Source: JAKACA01 sp050010115 (GTDB taxonomy: Bacteria; Actinomycetota; Acidimicrobiia; Acidimicrobiales; Bog-793). Taken from it: 12,927 nucleotides of DNA. The translations under genes were made by a program, and so were the position numbers. The DNA is taken from contig JBEKLQ010000116.1 of the NCBI GenBank assembly GCA_050010115.1, forward strand, positions 1-12,927, in the 5' to 3' direction. Below, in pieces: positions 6,713-12,927 of this stretch. The notes beneath the pieces were generated by a model. It saw only the letters and a list, made by a program, of their open reading frames with translations. It was not told the origin of the DNA and searched no databases. Position 1 is the stretch's first letter. Each line of letters starts with the position of its first letter.

Positions 6713-7297
6713 TCAACCGTGCGGGAATCCCGTGCCGGAAGATGCCGTGGCGGCCGTCGTCGCGAGGCACGTGGTCGAGCTGGTGAGGCCGGTGATGACG
6801 TAGAAGTACGTCCCCACAGCCTTGGACCCGGTCACGTTGTCCGTGACGGCAGTTTGAGCGGCAGTCACATCCAGGATGCCCCAGCAGTCGTTCGTGCCGT
6901 TGGCAAAGGCGACCATCGCAAGCACGGTGCCATTCGAGGTCACAGACGTGTCGATGATGTGCGGGCCGGTTGATGGGCCGGCGGCGCCGCTCGAGTAGCT
7001 GAGGCCAGTGTCGATCTGCTGAATCGACGAGGTCGCCGCGGCTGAGCTGTTGGTCAGACCGGTGAACGTCTGGTTGCTGTTCGTGTAGAACGTCTTGGCA
7101 CCAGTGAGCGCCGTCTGCAGGTTCGATTGAGCGGCGGTGTTGTTCGCGCCCTTGGTCACCGACAGGAACGTCGGGATCGCAATGGCGAGAAGGATACCGA
7201 TGATGAGCAGGACAACAAGAAGCTCGATCAGGGTGAATCCCTCATCTCCCCCCTCGCTGCCGCGGTGCCGCTGGCGGCACCTTTCGACGAAAGACAT
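6713..7297 (-). CDS. Type IV pilin-like protein (upstream paralog)
   Basis: Paralog of the pilin encoded just downstream, with 194 residues. The leader is 20 residues, charged and ending D-E-G, with cleavage predicted before Phe21; Glu25 is the conserved fifth residue. The hydrophobic helix is almost the same as in the paralog, as is the following segment with A-N-N-T-A-A-Q and L-Q-T-A-L-T-G-A-K-T-F-Y-T-N. Downstream, the head domains differ apart from scattered matches (I-D-T-G-L-S-Y, G-T-N-D-C-W-G-I). Cys138 and Cys177 match the cysteine pair of the paralog. The head is rich in Ser and Thr. The ATG has a strong AGGAGG (7305-7310) 7 nt upstream, which suggests high expression. It lies 220 bp after the ligase-like gene, with enough room for its own promoter, though no convincing one was identified. 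Confidence 0.92.
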   Translation of the reverse strand: MSFVERCRQRHRGSEGGDEGFTLIELLVVLLIIGILLAIAIPTFLSVTKGANNTAAQSNLQTALTGAKTFYTNSNQTFTGLTNSSAAATSSIQQIDTGLSYSSGAAGPSTGPHIIDTSVTSNGTVLAMVAFANGTNDCWGILDVTAAQTAVTDNVTGSKAVGTYFYVITGLTSSTTCLATTAATASSGTGFPHG

Positions 7298-7517
7298 TGA
7301 GCTTCCTCCTCAGTCAATAATGGATTGATCCGTCCGACGTTGTTGTCGACCGGACCAGTCGCGAACTTTAGCTGAAATTCCGTCCCAGGGTGACCATCAT
7401 GCCACCCACCGTGAGCAGTGGCTGCCCAGACGGCCGGCACAGGCTCAGGCGATCCGCCTGGCAGCGTGGGTGCCGATAGTCGATAGACGACCGTCACCCG
7501 AGCCCAGGCCGGTACGG

Positions 7518-9593
7518 TCAGCTGCCACCGGCGAGGTGGGCACGGTCCGAACTGATCTCGTGAGCAAGAGACGCTGAAGGTGGCGAGACCGCCTGAGCCT
7601 TCTCGAACCAGCGGGCGCTCGCGGCCCACTCGTGATCGTCGCGGGCGACCGTCCCGAGCCCGATGAGCGCTTGGGCGGTCCACGGATCCCGCTCCAACGA
7701 CTGCAGATAGTACCGCTGGGCTGCCTGGGGGTTGTCGAGCAGCAGCTGCAGGTCGCCCGCGTCGGCGCGCAGGACCGGGTCAGCCGGATCTCGATTGATG
7801 GCGTCCTGCACATACGGCTGCGCCTTGTCGAGCGACCGAGAAGTGTGCAGCAGCTCGCTCTGCCACTGGTAGGCCCCGGCGACGGCGGAGGCTGATTGCG
7901 GCCAATAGGGGAGCAAGCGGTTGGCGTCCAGGGCTGCCGTCAGCTTGGGTGCCGGAAGGAAGTCGGTGTACTCGGCGAGCGAGTAGTGGTCTCCAACGAC
8001 CATCGTCATCCCGAGGAACAGTGCACCGACGACGAGCACGAGGGTGATGACCGCCGAGATGAGCGACGAACGATGCGTCGTGTGGTCGCGAGATAAGCCC
8101 TCGCCGCTCGCACCGCCGCCGCCAGCCATCTCCGAGTCATCAGGTGCAGCTGCCACCGCCGCCAGGGCGCTGACCGGCGGGCCGGGCAGCCCCAGCACAG
8201 CGTCGCTCGGCCCCCCGCTCCCTGCCTTGGCTGTGGCGAGCCAGTGCCGCAGGGCCGCGAGCCCCACGGGCTGTGGCCCGACCGACACCGTGGCAGCACC
8301 GAGTGCCAGCAATGCGACGGGGGTCACTCCGAGGTTGAGCGGTTCGATCAACTCAACGGCCAGCATGAGGACGGCGCACCCGAGAAACGGGCCTCGCGCC
8401 CTCAGGCCGGCCCCGCCCAACCAGGTGACGAACGCCACAAAGCCGAGCACACCTGTGGTCGCCAGCACCTCGATGAGGAAGTTGTGGGAGTCGACGGGTA
8501 ACAGTCCAGGACCCAGATGCTTCGCGAACGCCTTGCTCACATGAGGCGCCACAACTGACAGAAGCTCACCGGGACCGACGCCGAACAGCGGGTGGTGGAC
8601 AGTCGACCGCAGTGCGAGATCCCAGATCCGCAGTCGTGTCCCGAAGGTCGTCTCCGCAGTGCCCGAGGCCACACGCGTGGCGAGCCCGGACCCTCCGGAC
8701 AGGTAGCCGATGCCCCAGCCGGCGAGCGCGAGCAACCCGAACGGTGCGGCACGCCGCCACCCATACGCGACCAGCGCGGCCACGATCACCACGACCATCA
8801 GCAGCACGCCGACGCGCTCCAGCGTGAACTCGAGCGCCACCGCCAAAAGCAGGACGATCGGCCACCACGCCATCCGCTCCTTCGACAACGAAGCTCGCCT
8901 CGCGATGAGTGCCAGCCCGCCGACCAGGACCGCCTCCAGGTGAATCGGGTTGCCGAGCAGCCCGTCGGCTTGGCTGCCCTGGTACAGAGCGAGGGCGCCT
9001 CCCGGCAACTTGAGGATCTGGTAGACGGCGACCAGGGCGTTCGCCAAGGCACCGAGCACGATGCCGGCGAGGGCCCAGTTGAGGTCGCCAGAGGTCATGC
9101 GAGCCCCGATGGCGAATGCTCCTGCACAGCCGAGCCAGAACAACCAGCCTGTCCCCCACGAGTCCAGGCCGAAGAAGCCGATGTTGACCGCCTGTGACAG
9201 CAACGCCGACACGAATCCGACGGCGAGGAAGACGATGGCCGCCCTCGCTCCAAGGCTGACGTGTGAGGAACGTGCCAGTTTGGCGAGCGGCACGACACCG
9301 AAAGCTCCCACGAGCAGAAGCACGAGGTATTTCGGGGTGAAACTGCCCGAGAGGGTTTGGGCGGAGAACGCAGTCGGGAGCAACGCGCCGGCCAGGAGCG
9401 CACCCACGCCGGAGGCGGTGACACCCACCGGCCTGGCGCCCGCCGCTCCAGTTACTGCCGCGCCGGGCGCGCCGGCATGCGCTGCCTCGTCCGGCAGCTC
9501 CCCGGGAGAGCCCTCTGGCGGCGGCTCGCCCCCAGGCGGCGCGCCGAGGATCGACGCGTCCGTAGGCCCAGACGGCGTCGAATCAGCCGGCAT
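7518..9593 (-). CDS. O-antigen ligase/polymerase-like membrane protein with TPR-like C-terminus
   Basis: Predicted polytopic glycan polymerase or ligase of the Wzy_C class. From the ATG at 9593 it has 691 residues: a Pro/Gly/Ala-rich cytoplasmic tail of about 50, then some ten to twelve hydrophobic segments up to about residue 440. The usual Wzy_C landmarks are visible: R-L-R-I-W-D at about 320-325, H-H-P-L-F-G-V-G-P-G at 333-342 and D-S-H-N-F at 368-372, followed by hydrophobic L-A-T-T-G-V-L-G-F. A last TM lies at about 511-534, then a soluble region with two or three TPR-like helical pairs (about 586-681, including D-P-A-D-P and E-R-D-P-W). Such proteins join lipid-linked glycan to an acceptor or polymerise repeat units. 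The start is uncertain: ATG 9593 overlaps the epimerase gene by 11 bp, ATG 9620 by 38 bp; neither has a good Shine-Dalgarno sequence. Confidence 0.85.
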   Translation of the reverse strand: MPADSTPSGPTDASILGAPPGGEPPPEGSPGELPDEAAHAGAPGAAVTGAAGARPVGVTASGVGALLAGALLPTAFSAQTLSGSFTPKYLVLLLVGAFGVVPLAKLARSSHVSLGARAAIVFLAVGFVSALLSQAVNIGFFGLDSWGTGWLFWLGCAGAFAIGARMTSGDLNWALAGIVLGALANALVAVYQILKLPGGALALYQGSQADGLLGNPIHLEAVLVGGLALIARRASLSKERMAWWPIVLLLAVALEFTLERVGVLLMVVVIVAALVAYGWRRAAPFGLLALAGWGIGYLSGGSGLATRVASGTAETTFGTRLRIWDLALRSTVHHPLFGVGPGELLSVVAPHVSKAFAKHLGPGLLPVDSHNFLIEVLATTGVLGFVAFVTWLGGAGLRARGPFLGCAVLMLAVELIEPLNLGVTPVALLALGAATVSVGPQPVGLAALRHWLATAKAGSGGPSDAVLGLPGPPVSALAAVAAAPDDSEMAGGGGASGEGLSRDHTTHRSSLISAVITLVLVVGALFLGMTMVVGDHYSLAEYTDFLPAPKLTAALDANRLLPYWPQSASAVAGAYQWQSELLHTSRSLDKAQPYVQDAINRDPADPVLRADAGDLQLLLDNPQAAQRYYLQSLERDPWTAQALIGLGTVARDDHEWAASARWFEKAQAVSPPSASLAHEISSDRAHLAGGS

Positions 9594-10602
9594 GCCGGGC
9601 GCTCGGGTCCTGGCGCCCATGTACGAGTTCGTCGTAGATCCAGCGGTACGTCTTCTCGAGACCCTCTTCCAGCGTGATCTCCGGCTCCCACCCGAGCGCC
9701 TCGCGCAATCTCGTGTTGTCGCTGTTGCGGCCCCGCACGCCTTGAGGCGCGGCAAGGTTGTGCGTCCGCTTCAACTTCACGCCGGCGATGCCCTCTACGA
9801 TGTCGACGAGCTGGTTGATCGTGACGAGGCGGCTGCTGCCGAGATTGAGCGGCTCGGAGCATTCGCTCTCGGTCAGCCTCAGCGTTCCCTCGACACAATC
9901 GTCGATGTACATGAAGCTCCGCGTCTGCTCACCGTCGCCCCAGATCTCCATCTCGAGGTTGCCCGACAGCTTCGCCTGGGCGACCTTCCGGCAGATCGCC
10001 GCGGGTGCCTTCTCCCGACCGCCGTCCCAGGTCCCGAGCGGCCCGAACACGTTGTGGTACCGAGCGACCCGGGTCGCCACGCCGAACTCGTCGGAGAAGT
10101 GACGGCACATGCGCTCGGAGAAGAGCTTCTCCCAGCCGTAACCGTCCTCCGGAAGCGCCGGATAGGCGTCCTCCTCACGTAGCGGCGTCACCTCGGGGCT
10201 TTCCTGCCGTTCGGCGTTGTACACGCATGCGGACGAGGAGTAGAAGAACCGGCGGACGCCGGCGTCGCGCGCAGCGACCAGCAAGTGCGTACTGATGAGC
10301 ACCGACAGCATGCAGTCGGCCTTGTGGTACTCGATGAAACCCATGCCACCCATGTCTGCCGCCAGGTTGAACACGTAGGCGGCGCCGTCGCAGACCCGCG
10401 TGCAGGCCTCGAGGTGCCGGAGGTCAGCTTGGACGTACTCCACGTGCGGGGGCCGCTGATGCCACTGCCCGATGGGCTTCTGGTCGACGGCACGCACGTG
10501 CTCGTGGCCCCGGTCGAGGAGGGTCTGCACGAGGTGGCCACCGATGAAGCCGCCTGCACCCGCGACCACGACGAACTCCTGTTTGTCCAACGTCTCCACC
10601 AT
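9583..10602 (-). CDS. GDP-mannose 3,5-epimerase-like NAD-dependent epimerase
   Basis: Extended short-chain dehydrogenase/reductase acting on nucleotide sugars. From the ATG at 10602 it has 339 residues, the family's normal length. Seen: Rossmann motif G-A-G-G-F-I-G at 15-21, a Ser/Cys-containing S-S-S-A-C-V-Y with Cys126, Tyr155-x-x-x-Lys159 (Y-G-W-E-K), R-E-K-A-P-A-A with Lys198, T-R-S-F-M-Y-I-D-D at 227-235, and V-R-G-R-N-S-D-N near 289-296. From memory of the plant enzyme, Cys145, Tyr174, Lys178 and Lys217 are catalytic. They map here with one constant offset of 19, and the G-G-R-E-K-A-P and G-V-R-G-R-N-S-D-N blocks match GDP-mannose 3,5-epimerase rather than generic epimerases. The product would be GDP-L-galactose or GDP-L-gulose. 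GGAG lies only 2 nt before ATG 10602 but 5 nt before the next codon, a GTG, so either may be used; the frame also extends to a TTG at 10623. Confidence 0.88.
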   Translation of the reverse strand: MVETLDKQEFVVVAGAGGFIGGHLVQTLLDRGHEHVRAVDQKPIGQWHQRPPHVEYVQADLRHLEACTRVCDGAAYVFNLAADMGGMGFIEYHKADCMLSVLISTHLLVAARDAGVRRFFYSSSACVYNAERQESPEVTPLREEDAYPALPEDGYGWEKLFSERMCRHFSDEFGVATRVARYHNVFGPLGTWDGGREKAPAAICRKVAQAKLSGNLEMEIWGDGEQTRSFMYIDDCVEGTLRLTESECSEPLNLGSSRLVTINQLVDIVEGIAGVKLKRTHNLAAPQGVRGRNSDNTRLREALGWEPEITLEEGLEKTYRWIYDELVHGRQDPSARHAG

Positions 10603-10659
10603 GTCTCCTTCGTCGTGGCGCAAGCGCGCTCCGGATCCAACGGCGCGTCCCGGATGATC

Positions 10660-11994
10660 TCAGTCGCCGGTGAGCGAGCCCACCCCCGGGCGCCAGATCT
10701 CAATATCGGTCTCCGATGGCAACTCCTGGAACATTCTCCAGCAATCGACGAGGCACCGGGCGGACCCCACCGATCCAGTGGGCGACGCCATCAACTCGGG
10801 CACACGTTGGAACTCCGGCCACGCTGTCGCGACGATCACGACGGCAGCCGAGTCGAGGCACTCCTCCAGGCCCGCTGCGAACACGGCTTCATCGCCAAGC
10901 GCCCGCGACGCGGCCGGGATCGCTTGCGGGTCCCAGACCACCGCACTGTTGCCATTGGCATGCAGGTACCTCGCCAGGGCGACGCCGAAGGACTCGTCGG
11001 CCACCCCGGTCGCCGGCTTGTACGAGAGGCCGAGGATGGCGATCCGTCCGCCGTCCGCCCGCGCAAGGACGCGATCCGCCAATTCGGCCACCTGGCGGCG
11101 GTTGATGGCATCGGTGGCCTCGGCGATGTCGGCCGATGTACCGATGCCACGGGCGAGGGCGGCAAGGGCGGCGTTGTCGCGTGGGAAACAGGGCCCGCCG
11201 TAGGGGGTCGCCGGCTGCAGGTACTTGGAGCCGATGCGAGAGTCGAGGCCGATCGCCCTGGCGACAACGCTGGCGTCGGCCCCTGGGAGACGGGCGCAGA
11301 TGTCCGCCAGCATGTTGGCGTACGAGATCTTCGTCGTGACGAACGTGTTCACGGCGATCTTTGACACCTCGGCGTCGACGAGGCTCATCCGCCGGACCGG
11401 CGCCGAGTTGTCGGTCATCGCCTGCAGCACACTGGCGACACACTCGCCTGCCCACTCCGAGGACTCCCCGATCAGGATGAAGTCCGGGGCGCGCATGTCG
11501 GCGATCACACTGCCCAGCGCGATGAACTCGGGGCTGTAGCACAGGCCGAGCTCGTCACCGACAGCGATACCGGCTGCCTCCTCGAGGGCGGCTCTGATCG
11601 AGCCCGATGTGGCGCCGGGAAGCACGGTGCTCGTCACGACGACGACGAGCCGGCCGCCATGGCGCTGCGAGACGGTCGCGCCGATCTCGCGGACCGCCGC
11701 CACGACACTGGTCACGTCGAAAGTGCCGTCGGGCAGGCTCGGCGTCGGGACGACGATGAAGACCACCTCGGCATCGGCGGCGGCTTCGGCGACGCTGGTC
11801 GTAGCTGACAGCCGGGGGGCCGCTTCGGTCATGAGGGCCGGCAGCCCGGTCTCGTCGATCGGGGCCACTCCTCGCGACACGCACTCGACGAACTGCTCGT
11901 TCATGTCAGCGCCGACGACCGTGTTCCCCTTCGCAGCCAGCAACGCAGCGAACGGTGAGCCCAACTTGCCGAGACCGACAACGGCCAGCTTCAT
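10660..11994 (-). CDS. UDP-glucose/GDP-mannose dehydrogenase-family enzyme
   Basis: NAD-dependent four-electron oxidation of a nucleotide sugar to the uronic acid, in the cytoplasm. From the ATG at 11994 it has 444 residues, the usual size. Seen: N-terminal NAD fold with G-L-G-K-L-G at 7-12, V-V-P-T-P at 81-85, Y-S-P-E-F at 153-157, S-K-I-A-V-N-T at 211-217 with the catalytic Lys212 and Asn216, G-G-P-C-F-P-R-D at 266-273 with the catalytic Cys269, and the C-terminal L-S-Y-K-P motif at 323-327. All expected catalytic residues are present. Substrate is not settled: UDP-glucose to UDP-glucuronate is most common, but GDP-mannose and UDP-ManNAc dehydrogenases share these motifs. It starts 31 bp after the methyltransferase stop and ends 57 bp before the epimerase ATG, so the three form one operon. 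The frame extends 24 codons upstream without a better start. Confidence 0.92.
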   Translation of the reverse strand: MKLAVVGLGKLGSPFAALLAAKGNTVVGADMNEQFVECVSRGVAPIDETGLPALMTEAAPRLSATTSVAEAAADAEVVFIVVPTPSLPDGTFDVTSVVAAVREIGATVSQRHGGRLVVVVTSTVLPGATSGSIRAALEEAAGIAVGDELGLCYSPEFIALGSVIADMRAPDFILIGESSEWAGECVASVLQAMTDNSAPVRRMSLVDAEVSKIAVNTFVTTKISYANMLADICARLPGADASVVARAIGLDSRIGSKYLQPATPYGGPCFPRDNAALAALARGIGTSADIAEATDAINRRQVAELADRVLARADGGRIAILGLSYKPATGVADESFGVALARYLHANGNSAVVWDPQAIPAASRALGDEAVFAAGLEECLDSAAVVIVATAWPEFQRVPELMASPTGSVGSARCLVDCWRMFQELPSETDIEIWRPGVGSLTGD

Positions 11995-12025
11995 CGATGA
12001 CCGTCCCGGTCGTTCGGCGTGAGCA

Positions 12026-12904
12026 TCAGGCGGCGACCCCGTCGACGCACAGATGCCAGCCAGCACGCTGCTCGAGACCGCGCATCACTGGCGCCGGCAG
12101 CACGTTGAACGGGAACGCGCGGACGTAACGGTAGTCGACGTAGTCGCGGATCCGGTACGGGAAGATGTGGTCGACGGCGACCCGGGTGACGGCCAACCCG
12201 GCGCCTGCGAAGAGATCCCTCACGGTCTGGCGCGTGTAGGTATAGGTCACCGGGCAGCCCGTCTGAGCCTCCGAATGCTCGGCCACCAACTGATCGAGCC
12301 GCCAGAAGCGGCCTTTGCCGTAGCCGAGGACGATCTCGGCGACCTTCCAGGAGTTGCGGTGGTACACCATCACCTTCACGACCCCGCCTGGGGCGAGGCG
12401 ACGGCGCGCTTGCTCGAGGACCCGTTGAGGGTGCGGCGTGTGGTGGATCACGCCGAAGGAGTAGACGAGGTCGAACTGCGGCTCGTCGGCGACACCGTTC
12501 AGCTCCTCGGCGTTCGAGTGCACAAAACGGATCCGGTCGGCAACCTCGAACACCTCGGCACGCTGGGTGGCTAGACCGAGCGACTGTTCCGACAGATCGA
12601 CTGCCGTCACCTCAGCGCCTGCGCGGGCGAAGTTGATCGTGTCGGTCCCGATGCCGCAACCGATCTCGAGGACCCGCTTGCCCTTCCACCGTTCGAACTC
12701 GGCGAAGCCGGGGATATGTGGCTCGACGAGGTACTTCCGCTCCTCGACCTGGTCGAAGTACTCCTTCGTACCGACGGGCAGCGGTGAGTGCCGGATGTTG
12801 CACGGCCGCCGGTTCCAGTAGTCCTGGACGGCGCTGATCGGCGTCGTCTCGAACTGTCTCAGACCTGTGGACGCCCCCGCGGACGCCTCTGCCCGGTGGG
12901 GCAC
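12026..12904 (-). CDS. Class I SAM-dependent methyltransferase (glycan-cluster type)
   Basis: Cytoplasmic enzyme predicted to transfer a methyl group from S-adenosylmethionine to a small molecule or sugar. The 292 residues include Y-W-N-R-R-P-C-N at 29-36, a feature of methyltransferases found in polysaccharide clusters. They also include motif I V-L-E-I-G-C-G-I-G-T-D at 78-88, the acidic end of strand 2 at V-D-L (Asp103), a region around F-V-H-S-N-A-E-E at 127-134, and F-G-V-I-H-H-T at 150-156 (motif IV/post region). It ends with a longer C-terminal region (about 190-292) likely to bind the acceptor. The GTG start is backed by GGAGGAGGG 7 nt upstream. It is the first gene of the minus-strand block visible here; what lies upstream is outside the window. 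Sugar methylation would suit the dehydrogenase and epimerase that follow, but the substrate is inferred from context only. Confidence 0.87.
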   Translation of the reverse strand: MPHRAEASAGASTGLRQFETTPISAVQDYWNRRPCNIRHSPLPVGTKEYFDQVEERKYLVEPHIPGFAEFERWKGKRVLEIGCGIGTDTINFARAGAEVTAVDLSEQSLGLATQRAEVFEVADRIRFVHSNAEELNGVADEPQFDLVYSFGVIHHTPHPQRVLEQARRRLAPGGVVKVMVYHRNSWKVAEIVLGYGKGRFWRLDQLVAEHSEAQTGCPVTYTYTRQTVRDLFAGAGLAVTRVAVDHIFPYRIRDYVDYRYVRAFPFNVLPAPVMRGLEQRAGWHLCVDGVAA

Positions 12905-12911
12905 GGAGCAA

Positions 12912-12920
12912 CCCTCCTCC
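12912..12920 (-). promoter_or_regulatory. Strong Shine-Dalgarno for the methyltransferase GTG start
   Basis: On the minus strand GGAGGAGGG lies 7 nt before the GTG at 12904. It decides that start even though the start is a GTG close to the window edge. Confidence 0.75.
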
Positions 12921-12927
12921 GCCTGGC

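Noticed and set aside
7446..7460. Small inverted repeat (caggc/gcctg) after the ligase-like gene
   Set aside because: Only 5 bp with a 5-nt loop; expected often by chance at this GC content.
7228..7683. Minus-strand frame covering the gap between ligase-like gene and first pilin
   Set aside because: Parts look mildly protein-like, but it starts inside the ligase-like gene and runs into the pilin in a different frame, with falling third-position GC. More likely a non-coding gap of about 220 bp; a lost C-terminal extension of the ligase cannot be excluded.
9061..10182. Plus-strand frame of 373 codons opposite the ligase-like and epimerase genes
   Set aside because: It spans two genes antisense and shows shadow composition.
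10285..11364. Plus-strand frame of 359 codons opposite the epimerase and dehydrogenase
   Set aside because: Antisense shadow across a gene boundary, with no domain.

Overview
The window is high-GC DNA with strongly GC-biased third codon positions, frequent GTG and TTG starts, and tight or overlapping gene junctions. A Pro/Gly/Trp-rich actinobacterial-style membrane protein, type IV pilin-like proteins and a probable PPOX/F420-type oxidoreductase all fit an actinomycete, perhaps of the Acidimicrobiia kind. That placement is inference from style; no marker gene is present. No tRNA, rRNA, CRISPR array, transposase, integrase or replication origin was seen.

Left block, minus strand, about 1-1612. 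A 67-residue single-pass membrane protein is followed by a lipoprotein with six Asp-box (BNR-like) repeats, and then by the first 32 codons of a probable PPOX-fold flavin/F420 oxidoreductase cut by the window edge. The three are closely spaced and probably co-transcribed.

Second block, plus strand, 1668-5857. It diverges from the first across about 55 bp. It encodes an ABC importer of the nitrate/sulfonate/taurine type, made of one permease polypeptide carrying two transmembrane domains and an ATPase with a C-terminal AAA-associated domain. The two genes overlap by 4 bp. No solute-binding protein is present. After them comes a two-pass membrane protein with a secreted central domain and a long, internally repeated Pro-rich tail. 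A long hairpin at 5924-5989 ends this block against the convergent genes.

Third block, minus strand, 12904 down to 6001. The order of transcription is a SAM-dependent methyltransferase, a UDP-glucose/GDP-mannose-dehydrogenase-family enzyme, a GDP-mannose 3,5-epimerase-like enzyme, a multi-pass O-antigen-ligase/polymerase-type protein with a TPR-like C-terminus, and then two paralogous type IV pilin-like proteins separated by a perfect 13-bp hairpin. The first four genes are tightly packed and read as nucleotide-sugar synthesis, modification and transfer for a surface glycan. The pilins lie 220 bp downstream and have a strong ribosome binding site, so they may use their own promoter. The most interesting idea here is that this cell-surface sugar pathway serves a pilus, with the ligase-like protein attaching or polymerising glycan. 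The sequence does not prove this.
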